A stretch of DNA of 5,984 nt. Origin: an uncultured Flavobacteriaceae bacterium. GTDB lineage: Bacteria; Bacteroidota; Bacteroidia; Flavobacteriales; Flavobacteriaceae. The stretch covers positions 1 through 5,984 of the forward strand of contig CAMZLT010000136.1 of assembly GCA_947311745.1 (NCBI GenBank). The letters are read 5' to 3'. The notes under the pieces were generated by a model, which worked only from the letters and a program-made list of their open reading frames with translations, made no database searches and was not told the DNA's origin. This document shows, piece by piece, positions 1 to 5,984 of this stretch. Both the position numbers and the translations under genes were made by a program. Each line of letters starts with the position of its first letter. The first letter of the stretch is position 1.

Positions 1-260
1 ATTTCTTGCTTTATTATCTTTGCGTGTTTTGTAACGGCTTCTTTTTTTAATTTTTCCACTTGTTCTTGGGTAAGCCTATCCATTTGATAATCTTTCTCTA
101 GCTTGCGAATTTCTTTTTTCAAAAGCATGCGTCCGCTAGCTGTAATAGAATCCATTTTCCTAGCGATTTCTTTTGTTTTGAGTTCTAAAGTATCTTGTGC
201 AAAAATGCTTTGCATCATTGTTAATAGTACAATTATCGTGTATATTAGTATTCGTGTCAT
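1..260 (-). CDS. Partial secreted charged protein, third gene of the sigma-factor operon
   Basis: This gene starts with ATG at 260 and is still open at the left edge, so only its first 86 complete codons are visible. Residues 1-21 form a signal peptide with a short basic start, a hydrophobic core (ILIYTIIVLLTMM) and a likely cleavage site after SIFA, before QD. Residues 22-86 are rich in Lys and Glu with little Pro or Gly and look like a long helix or coiled coil. It lies 12 nt after the stop of the anti-sigma-like gene and is almost certainly cotranscribed with it. Secreted proteins with a similar charged N-terminal helix commonly follow sigma/anti-sigma pairs in flavobacteria (recalled, not searched). 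Most of the protein lies outside the window, so its function is unknown. It may act in the envelope as an output or co-sensor of the sigma system, which is inference. Confidence 0.8.
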   Translation of the reverse strand, partial: MTRILIYTIIVLLTMMQSIFAQDTLELKTKEIARKMDSITASGRMLLKKEIRKLEKDYQMDRLTQEQVEKLKKEAVTKHAKIIKQE

Positions 261-272
261 TTTATTTAATTT

Positions 273-1079
273 TTAGTTTTTATTTCTAGATAAATATGTA
301 TTAACAGTTCGCGTACCTTTTAATAATTTGTCTAATAACCTTGTTTTAATTGGTTTATTTATTTCGTTTTCTAAAGAATATAATAATTGGTTGTTTTTAA
401 TTTTTAAGCTTGGTTTAGCTGTGTCTTTTTTAGCCATTTCTAAATTAACGGCACTTATAAGCAATTGATTTAATTCTGCATCAGAAGTAAATACTTTCTT
501 TTTAACTGCATTTGTTGCAATAATACCTTTCGATATAGAATTAGTTTTAGGAATTGCTATTTCTTTTCCCTTTACAGGAAGTGCATTGTCGTTATCCACA
601 ACCTTTTTTACCTTACTCAACAAAATTGGTCTTAAATTAGCGGTGTTTTTTTGAGAAAAACCATCTTTTTTAACTGCATTTTTTAGTACATTTTTTTTCT
701 TTTTTACAGCAATTTTTTGGTGAATCGTTTTTGGTGTTTTTGAATTTTTATTTTTTTGTGGTGTTAGAACTTCTTTTTTAGTCGAAATAGCGGTTATTTC
801 GGTTTTTGGCTCTAGGTTTTCAAATTTTAGTTTTGGTGTTTCTTTAGTAATAAGTTCTTTTTGCGTTTTTTTAGTTTTGGATGGATTGATAAAAACATAC
901 AATCCTAAAAATAAGCCAACAAAAATACTTGCGTATGCTAAATATTTAAAAAATATAGATTTCCGTATAGTTTCAGCTGTATCTAATTGAGCTTCTAATA
1001 CCTTCCAAGCATTTGCACTTGGTTGAATTTCTCTATTACGGAAAGCATTTTTTATGTTATTTTCTATGTTATTTTCCAT
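273..1079 (-). CDS. Putative anti-sigma factor, single-pass inner-membrane protein with Lys-rich periplasmic region
   Basis: This 268-aa protein probably restrains the ECF sigma factor encoded just upstream. Residues 1-43 should be cytoplasmic and include the segment PSANAWKVLEAQLD, which resembles a short motif recalled from Bacteroidota anti-sigma-like proteins. Residues 44-64 form one transmembrane helix (core LAYASIFVGLFLGLYVFI). Residues 65-200 are very Lys-rich and probably disordered, with three AVKK repeats (124-127, 135-138, 191-194). Residues about 200-268 look ordered, with LLYSLENEI near 232-240, and end in SRNKN. There is no Cys at all and only one His (residue 120), so it cannot carry the zinc-binding HxxxCxxC motif of ZAS anti-sigma factors, and no FecR-type domain is visible. 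Its ATG at 1077-1079 overlaps the sigma gene's end by 11 nt, so translation is probably coupled. The anti-sigma role rests mainly on position and topology. Confidence 0.72.
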   Translation of the reverse strand: MENNIENNIKNAFRNREIQPSANAWKVLEAQLDTAETIRKSIFFKYLAYASIFVGLFLGLYVFINPSKTKKTQKELITKETPKLKFENLEPKTEITAISTKKEVLTPQKNKNSKTPKTIHQKIAVKKKKNVLKNAVKKDGFSQKNTANLRPILLSKVKKVVDNDNALPVKGKEIAIPKTNSISKGIIATNAVKKKVFTSDAELNQLLISAVNLEMAKKDTAKPSLKIKNNQLLYSLENEINKPIKTRLLDKLLKGTRTVNTYLSRNKN

Positions 1080-1644
1080 AATGCAATTTGTTTAATTCAA
1101 TTTGTTTTTGTAGCTGTTGTTTTGCTTTTCGGTAGCGTAATTTTGATGCATTTATACTAATATTTAGCATTTCGGCTATTTCTTTGTGTTTGTATTCTTC
1201 GATAACATATAGGTTAAAAACAATTTTTAAATCGGTTTTTAAATTATCTATTATATTTTGAAGGTAATCAATATTAAGTGTTTTTTCAACTCCCTCTTGT
1301 TCGATACATTTTTCTGTAAATGTGCTTTCTTCCTCAACTAAAAAAATATTTTTCTTTACTCGTAAAAAGGAAATACATTCGTTTACCATAATACGTCTAA
1401 TCCATCCTTCAAAATTACCAGAACCATTGTACGAATTTATTTTAGTAAAAACTTTTAAAAACCCGTTAAGCATTATTTCTTCGGCTTGTTGTAAATCTTT
1501 TATATACTGTCTGCAAACACCTAACATTTTTGGCGAATAAAACGCAAATACTTTATTTTGCATTTCTCTATCCTTAGCTTGTAATCGTTTTACCGCTTTT
1601 TTGTTGCTTAGATTTACGTTTTTATGTAATGAAATTATTTTCAC
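1069..1644 (-). CDS. ECF-type RNA polymerase sigma factor (sigma-70 family)
   Basis: This 191-aa protein has the two-domain layout of extracytoplasmic-function sigma factors, which direct RNA polymerase to a small stress- or envelope-related regulon. Region 2 spans about residues 19-95, with YSPKMLGVCRQYIKD followed by GFLKVFTKINSY and FEGWIRRIMVNECISFLR, a signature typical of Bacteroidota members. Region 4 spans about 128-180, with the helix-turn-helix part YKHKEIAEMLNIS and a basic KLRYRKAKQQL recognition segment. The start is GTG at 1642-1644, directly preceded by an in-frame TGA. The first in-frame ATG (residue 28) would remove the beginning of region 2, so GTG is preferred. Several normally conserved positions differ: AEEIMLN instead of AEDILQE, and no Pro before the region 4 helix. 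A candidate autoregulatory promoter lies upstream and an anti-sigma candidate overlaps downstream. The family call is firm; the regulon is unknown. Confidence 0.93.
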   Translation of the reverse strand: MKIISLHKNVNLSNKKAVKRLQAKDREMQNKVFAFYSPKMLGVCRQYIKDLQQAEEIMLNGFLKVFTKINSYNGSGNFEGWIRRIMVNECISFLRVKKNIFLVEEESTFTEKCIEQEGVEKTLNIDYLQNIIDNLKTDLKIVFNLYVIEEYKHKEIAEMLNISINASKLRYRKAKQQLQKQIELNKLHYGK

Positions 1645-1667
1645 TCAATTAGTTTTCTATTTATATA

Positions 1668-1692
1668 GACGAGATAGTTTTAAAAAAGTTTC
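1668..1692 (-). promoter_or_regulatory. Candidate ECF-sigma promoter (GAAAC-N16-CGTC) of the sigma operon
   Basis: On the minus strand, GAAAC (1692-1688) is followed after exactly 16 nt by CGTC (1671-1668) and then TATATAAAT. An AAC -35 core separated by about 16 nt from a CGTC-like -10 is the general layout of ECF-dependent promoters. Transcription would start near 1661, leaving a leader of about 17 nt before the GTG start. ECF genes often activate their own promoters, so autoregulation is the natural reading. The -35 element overlaps the outer end of the upstream terminator stem. The call rests on motif and spacing only. No match to the Bacteroidota housekeeping promoter (TAnnTTTG with an upstream TTTG) was found at a usable position. 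Confidence 0.55.
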
Positions 1693-1746
1693 TAAAAAAT
1701 AAAAACCCTACAAACTTATGTTTGTAGGGTTTTTATTTTTTAGAAA
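1689..1746. terminator. Perfect 27-bp stem-loop, bidirectional intrinsic terminator
   Basis: The arms 1689-1715 and 1720-1746 are perfect reverse complements around the loop TTAT (1716-1719). The inner, GC-bearing stem pairs ACCCTACAAAC with GTTTGTAGGGT and is flanked by an A-rich tract on one side and a T-rich tract on the other. Either strand therefore gives a hairpin followed by a U-rich run. It begins 9 nt after the stop codon of the DUF5689 lipoprotein gene and would end the receptor-lipoprotein transcript. No plus-strand gene converges on it, so the opposite polarity may simply come from the symmetry or may limit antisense reading. Confidence 0.93.
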
Positions 1747-1755
1747 AATTCTTTC

Positions 1756-3192
1756 TTAATTTCCTGTTACTGTAACATTATCAATTTGGAAAGTAGTGGT
1801 TACTCCACCATCTTCTCCTACATATTTAAAGGCAAAATAAACATCACCATCTAAACAAGAAACATTAATATCTCCAGCAGATTGAAAAGTGCCATATCCA
1901 CTTGAAGGACCTGTTGGTAAAGTAACATTATCTATTAATTGCCAAGTTGCTGTTTGCACATCACCAGTAAAATCAGTAGATGCATATACGCTTAAAGCAG
2001 CACCTCTATAATATCCTACATTTACATCAAAAGTAAACGATTCGTCAGTAGAGCCGTCTAAATTAATAGCAGGAGTTACTAACCAAGCTTCTAAAGGATT
2101 TTCATTAGAATTATATGCTCCTAATTGCATGTATTTATTACCGCTAAATGTTTTATCAATCCAAATATGTGTACCTCCGTTTACATTAACATTTGTCCAA
2201 CCTAAAGGAATTAAGTCTGCTTCATCTGAAATTCCTTCAAAATTTTCACTAAAAATTGTATTTGCACCAGCAACGGCAGTTCCACAATCTAAAATTATTG
2301 GGTCGCATCGTGCATCGTCATTTGTTAAAATATCTGCTGTACTGCTTAATTTTAACACATAATTATCATCGCCATAATCTCTACTTAAAATACCAGAAAC
2401 ATCAAATTTCTTAGATGGTAAAGGTGTATCGCCATAAGCAGCAAAAGAACTAGTTTCTAATTTAATAGTAGATTCATCACTACAAAACACAATTGTTCTT
2501 GCTGTATCATAGCTGTCGTTTGGATCTACAAAAGGTAAACCTGTAACGGTTAAATCGAATTGTGCATCTTTTAATTGAATGTATTTTCCTAACATAGCAT
2601 TATTAACTTGCGATGAAGCAGTTACCTCTATAGGAACAATAACTTCGTTAGTACACGTTCTGTGAATATTTGCATCTGCAACATTTTCTCTAATGTTACT
2701 AAGTCCGTTTATATTTTCGCCAATGGTAAGTTCGCCATGACTTTTATCAATAGAAAGACCGTTTAATTTAATAAGTAATTTGGTTCCGATTGGATATTTT
2801 GTATATAATCCTCGCACATCAATTGCTAATTTTACAGCATACATTGGATTTTCAGGTGCGTCTTGAATAAATAGTTCTTTGTAAAAATTACCTTTTAAAT
2901 CGCTAGAAGTTACATAACCTTCAAAATAGACAGCATCTGCATCCATATCAGCAAAATCAGAAATACTTCCTGTGTAGTTTGCTACAACATTTTGAAAAGA
3001 AGTAATTGAGGCAGCAGGAATATTTTCCAGAAAAGCGTCATTACATTCTACATGTGGCGTGTCAAAATTATCGTCTTTAACACAAGCAGTAAAAGTAGTT
3101 ACTATAAAAAGTAAACTTACTGCTAATTTTAAAATAGATTTTGTTTTATACATATTATTATTTTTTAAATTCATTTTTATATTATTGTTCAT
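1756..3192 (-). CDS. DUF5689 / choice-of-anchor-J-like surface lipoprotein, partner of the TonB receptor
   Basis: This is an outer-membrane lipoprotein of up to 478 aa. A hydrophobic signal (residues 20-33) ends in the lipobox-like FTAC, with lipidated Cys37. The next residues, VKDDN, fit the K-(D/E)2 lipoprotein export signal of Bacteroidota, predicting display on the cell surface. Residues about 50-296 match DUF5689 (FEGYVTSSDLKGNFYKELF, IQD, then YPIGTKLLIKLNGL), a domain known mainly from this phylum. Residues about 310-478 form a beta-rich domain of the choice-of-anchor-J/cleaved-adhesin type, with FSENFEG, LGWTNVN, AWLVTPAINL and a closing FQIDNVTVTG. The gene follows the TonB receptor after 9 nt and is followed by a strong terminator, so it ends that operon. 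By analogy with SusD it may capture substrate for the receptor, which is inference. ATG codons at residues 7 and 14 are alternative starts; residue 14 would give a normal 23-residue signal. The ligand is unknown. Confidence 0.88.
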   Translation of the reverse strand: MNNNIKMNLKNNNMYKTKSILKLAVSLLFIVTTFTACVKDDNFDTPHVECNDAFLENIPAASITSFQNVVANYTGSISDFADMDADAVYFEGYVTSSDLKGNFYKELFIQDAPENPMYAVKLAIDVRGLYTKYPIGTKLLIKLNGLSIDKSHGELTIGENINGLSNIRENVADANIHRTCTNEVIVPIEVTASSQVNNAMLGKYIQLKDAQFDLTVTGLPFVDPNDSYDTARTIVFCSDESTIKLETSSFAAYGDTPLPSKKFDVSGILSRDYGDDNYVLKLSSTADILTNDDARCDPIILDCGTAVAGANTIFSENFEGISDEADLIPLGWTNVNVNGGTHIWIDKTFSGNKYMQLGAYNSNENPLEAWLVTPAINLDGSTDESFTFDVNVGYYRGAALSVYASTDFTGDVQTATWQLIDNVTLPTGPSSGYGTFQSAGDINVSCLDGDVYFAFKYVGEDGGVTTTFQIDNVTVTGN

Positions 3193-3201
3193 AGTTGTTT
3201 T

Positions 3202-5955
3202 TTAAAATCTTAAATAAACATTTAAGTAATAAGTTGTTTGATTTCCGTACCAATATTTAGGGCCAAAAGTTGGTGTTTCTAAATTGTTTTGTTGTTGTAA
3301 TCTAACAAAGTTTGCACTTCGTGCTTGTTGAAACCCTCCTGTTTTATAAACTTCACCTAAAATATTACTAACGTTTGCAAAAAGACCTATATATTTATCG
3401 CCAATTTTCCAAGATTTCCCTCCAACGGCATTTAATAAAAAGGCAGCATCAAATTTTTCTTGCGTTAAAATTTCATCCACTTCTGTTTGGGTAACAGTAT
3501 TTCCTGTTTCTGGGTTTATTAGTGGCAAACCATCAATATCTTTCCAAAAATTGTTGGTACGCAATACAGGTGAAACATCTAAATAATTTTGTGCCATATA
3601 ATTTGCATTTACACCAAACCACCAGTAGTTAGGGTCTCGGTATTCAAAACCTAATGAGTACGCTTGTCTTGGTGTTCCTGCAACATTTATATTTTTAATG
3701 AAAGCAGTGCCCAAATCATTAAATCCATTGGCAAAATCTTCATTATCTGATGTTAAATATAAATTTGCATTATCGCTATATTTATATTCTCCAACAGCAG
3801 CAACTCCTGTAAGTTTTATAGTTGGTGTTACCTGTACTTCCATACCAAATTCGATACCTTTATGTGTTTTTTCGATTCCTGTAACACTTTCGCCAACAAA
3901 ATCTTCATTATCACCACCTTGTGAGCCAATACCTTGTGCAAAATAAAAAGAAGTTTCAATCGCATCTTTAAAGATTGTATTATAAGCAGTCAATCGCATT
4001 TTAACACCTGGAGCTCGATAATTATAATTTACATCAAAAGAAGTTACTTTTTGACTTTTTAAATCTGGAATAACAGAATTATTAACTCGTGCATTTGCAA
4101 AAGTATTTCGTAAATTAGGAGCAATAGAACTAAATCCTGCATTTGCACTTAACAAATGACGTCCTGATAATTTATAGGTAATACCTCCTTTAAAACTAGC
4201 ATCATTAAACGATAATTTTTCGCTTTTTCCAAAAGAATTATCGGCATACGAACCATTTTTATATAAGCCTTCTCTTTGGTGTGCCGTTGTGGCATATTTA
4301 CCTGCAACAAAAAAATCTACTTTATCGTAAGCAAATTGAGCTTGTACAAAAGCATCCATAGTTGTAGAGGATAATTTATAATTGTATAAAAATGTATCTC
4401 CTTCAGCAACTTGTCTATTAGGATTGTTTAGATCGTTTTGTTCAGCATCACCAGAATTATATTGGTCTAAATCGGTAAAATATTGTGCACCTAATAAATC
4501 TAACATATTTCCGAAATTATCCGAATCCAATTTGCTATAATTAACTCTACCGTTTAAAGTAATATTATCGGTTAATTCCGTTGTCAAATTGGTATTTGCA
4601 GAAAGTGTTGTGTCATCATTTCTATCTTCGTATTGGTAGTATGCTGCATTTCCACCAATGGCAGTATTTGCATCGTATAAATCTCTCCAATTTATTTGTC
4701 CGTAATTATTAAAAGCGGTTAATTTATCGTAATATTCTACATAATTAGGTCCTGCAGGATGCGATAAAGCATAACTTGGGAGTTTTTGATAATAGGTAGG
4801 GTCTGGATTTAAAGCTTTATAATAACCAATTCTACTATTACCTAAACTTCCTGTTTGGTAACCAATATTGGTATTTAAAGAGGTTTTACTACTAATAGTC
4901 CAATAATGACTTAAAATAAACAACGGTTCTTTAATTTCTTTGATTCTAGAGTTTCTACTATCAACACCTTGTTTCCCCCAATATGAGTTGTATCTTAATC
5001 CTTTCAAATCATATACTTCTTGTGTATTTGGAGAGGATTTTCCTCTACGATTAGGAGTGTATAATGCTGTTAAATTTATACTGTGCTTGTCGTTTATTTT
5101 CTTTTCGGTTGATAAGAAAAAGGACATTGCGTTATAGGTACTACCTTCAAAATATCCTTCTTTAGCAAAACGACCAGAAGCCGAAACGCTAAAAGCCCAA
5201 CCTTTACTACTAACACCTGTATTATGAGTTGCCATAATTCTACCAGTATAACTACGATTAGACGAAGCAAAGGAAACACGACTTCCTGCACGTTGTTGCG
5301 AAGCTCTAGTATTAAACGAAGTAGAACCTAAAATCCCTCCAAACGTTTTATCAGCAGGAGCAAGTCCGTTAGAAAACTCTTGGTTACGTAATACATCGTT
5401 AAGTCCTCCCCAATCGGACCATTGCGGTCTTCCTGTAGCAACTTTATTCATTCTAATTCCGTTCATTAAAACCGTTGCGTGTTCAGAATCATAACCTCTA
5501 GTTCGAAACCAAGGAAAGTTAAAAGCAGCAGCTCTAGTAAACACATCTTTTGAGGATTGCAATAATCCTGAAGTGTTATCCGCACTACCTTCATCATCTG
5601 AAAGTTCATCATCTGACAAAGTGATTTCACTAAAATCACCAGCTTCGTTAATATCTTCAAAAAGAGTAATTTCACCTAAATCAACGACCTTATCCGCAAT
5701 AGAAACAGGAAATAATTGTTTTTCATAACCAGCAAGGTAAATTACAACAATCCGTTTTCCTTTAGGAACATTACTTAAAACAAAGGTACCATTTACACCT
5801 GTTTTTTGTGTAATATCTACTCCTTGTACAGAAACCTCAACGTTAGCCATTGCTTTTTCTGTCTCGGCATTAATGACCTTTCCTTTTACGGTTTGGGCAT
5901 ACATTCCTAAAACAGAAAAAACACCAAGTAAGGATACAATAAAATATTTTTTCAT
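3202..5955 (-). CDS. TonB-dependent outer-membrane receptor with N-terminal carboxypeptidase-regulatory-like domain
   Basis: This complete 917-aa protein should form a 22-strand outer-membrane barrel that imports a substrate with energy from TonB-ExbB-ExbD. Residues 1-20 are a signal peptide cleaved after MYA. Residues about 23-97 form a CarboxypepD_reg-like beta-sandwich (VKGKVINAETEKAMANVEV, then GYEKQLFPVSI). Residues 101-126 are a strongly acidic linker containing DDELSDDEGSAD. The plug follows at about 128-235, with FRTRGYDSEHATVLMNGIRM and FGGILGSTSFNTR, and the barrel runs to the C-terminal phenylalanine in YLNVYLRF. No STN domain precedes the plug, so it is not built like a FecA-type signal transducer. 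The DUF5689 lipoprotein gene begins 9 nt downstream and is the likely partner. The plug lacks the usual SusC-type signatures and no SusD is present. The ATG at 5953-5955 directly precedes the signal peptide. Substrate unknown. Confidence 0.94.
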   Translation of the reverse strand: MKKYFIVSLLGVFSVLGMYAQTVKGKVINAETEKAMANVEVSVQGVDITQKTGVNGTFVLSNVPKGKRIVVIYLAGYEKQLFPVSIADKVVDLGEITLFEDINEAGDFSEITLSDDELSDDEGSADNTSGLLQSSKDVFTRAAAFNFPWFRTRGYDSEHATVLMNGIRMNKVATGRPQWSDWGGLNDVLRNQEFSNGLAPADKTFGGILGSTSFNTRASQQRAGSRVSFASSNRSYTGRIMATHNTGVSSKGWAFSVSASGRFAKEGYFEGSTYNAMSFFLSTEKKINDKHSINLTALYTPNRRGKSSPNTQEVYDLKGLRYNSYWGKQGVDSRNSRIKEIKEPLFILSHYWTISSKTSLNTNIGYQTGSLGNSRIGYYKALNPDPTYYQKLPSYALSHPAGPNYVEYYDKLTAFNNYGQINWRDLYDANTAIGGNAAYYQYEDRNDDTTLSANTNLTTELTDNITLNGRVNYSKLDSDNFGNMLDLLGAQYFTDLDQYNSGDAEQNDLNNPNRQVAEGDTFLYNYKLSSTTMDAFVQAQFAYDKVDFFVAGKYATTAHQREGLYKNGSYADNSFGKSEKLSFNDASFKGGITYKLSGRHLLSANAGFSSIAPNLRNTFANARVNNSVIPDLKSQKVTSFDVNYNYRAPGVKMRLTAYNTIFKDAIETSFYFAQGIGSQGGDNEDFVGESVTGIEKTHKGIEFGMEVQVTPTIKLTGVAAVGEYKYSDNANLYLTSDNEDFANGFNDLGTAFIKNINVAGTPRQAYSLGFEYRDPNYWWFGVNANYMAQNYLDVSPVLRTNNFWKDIDGLPLINPETGNTVTQTEVDEILTQEKFDAAFLLNAVGGKSWKIGDKYIGLFANVSNILGEVYKTGGFQQARSANFVRLQQQNNLETPTFGPKYWYGNQTTYYLNVYLRF

Positions 5956-5984
5956 AAGTATATTTAAAATTTGTTTTGATTATG

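Noticed and set aside
480..690. Near-repeats of a TTTTTAACTGCATTT segment in the anti-sigma gene
   Set aside because: They encode the AVKK-type repeats of a Lys-rich low-complexity region and do not form a regular tandem array or CRISPR-like structure.
646..698. Homopolymer T runs (7 and 8 bases) that might act as phase-variation tracts
   Set aside because: They encode Lys/Phe-rich stretches in an AT-rich gene, the frame is intact, and such short runs are expected here by composition.
1322..1540. Plus-strand open frame of 72 codons inside the sigma gene
   Set aside because: It lies wholly antisense to a well-supported sigma factor gene, has no recognisable domain, and is explained by the coding strand's composition.
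1711..1725. TAnnTTTG-like sequences in the hairpin (TAAGTTTG on minus, TATGTTTG on plus)
   Set aside because: They resemble the Bacteroidota -7 element but arise from the terminator's symmetry, and no properly spaced upstream TTTG was seen.
2129..2362. Plus-strand open frame of 77 codons inside the lipoprotein gene
   Set aside because: It is antisense to a conserved domain region and shows no credible protein features.
3698..5137. Plus-strand open frames at 3698-3946 and 4940-5137 inside the receptor gene
   Set aside because: Both are antisense to continuous barrel-coding sequence and look like shadows.
5094..5675. Minus-strand alternative-frame open frames at 5094-5291 and 5466-5675
   Set aside because: They lie in another frame of the receptor gene, whose own frame is intact with signal peptide, plug and barrel; their hydrophobic content is a frame-shift artefact.
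1069..5955. FecI/FecR/FecA-type surface signalling system (sigma, anti-sigma and TonB receptor side by side)
   Set aside because: The receptor has no STN domain, the anti-sigma candidate has no FecR features, and a strong terminator separates the two units.

Overview
The window is AT-rich and every credible gene lies on the minus strand. It looks like part of a chromosome from the Bacteroidota, most likely a flavobacterium. The grounds are an outer-membrane TonB-dependent receptor with an N-terminal carboxypeptidase-regulatory-like domain, a partner lipoprotein with DUF5689 and choice-of-anchor-J-like domains, a Bacteroidota-style ECF sigma factor followed by an atypical membrane anti-sigma-like protein, and start sites without Shine-Dalgarno sequences. 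No tRNA, rRNA, CRISPR array, insertion sequence, prophage gene or origin could be recognised.

In transcription order (right to left) there are two units. Unit 1 runs from 5955 down to 1756. It holds a complete TonB-dependent receptor (917 aa) and, 9 nt downstream, a lipoprotein of 478 aa or less whose residues after the lipid cysteine fit the Bacteroidota surface-export signal. Together they look like a two-gene outer-membrane uptake system analogous to SusC/SusD, but with a DUF5689 protein instead of SusD. The substrate cannot be read from the sequence. The unit ends at a perfect 27-bp inverted repeat with a 4-nt loop, a strong intrinsic terminator.

Unit 2 runs from 1644 off the left edge. 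It holds an ECF sigma factor with a GTG start, a single-pass membrane protein whose start overlaps the end of the sigma gene by 11 nt (probable anti-sigma factor), and, 12 nt further on, the start of a secreted, highly charged protein cut by the window edge. Just upstream of the sigma gene is a GAAAC-N16-CGTC element, which matches the general ECF promoter layout and suggests autoregulation. Its -35 part lies inside the outer end of the terminator stem, so the end of unit 1 and the start of unit 2 share DNA.

The two units need not be functionally linked. The receptor has no STN signalling domain and the anti-sigma candidate is not FecR-like, so this is not a FecI/FecR/FecA arrangement. The longest stretch without a gene is the 111-nt gap at 1645-1755, filled by the terminator and candidate promoter. 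Most of the window is ordinary for this group; the main interest is the compact terminator/promoter junction, the unusual anti-sigma protein and the uncharacterised receptor-lipoprotein pair.
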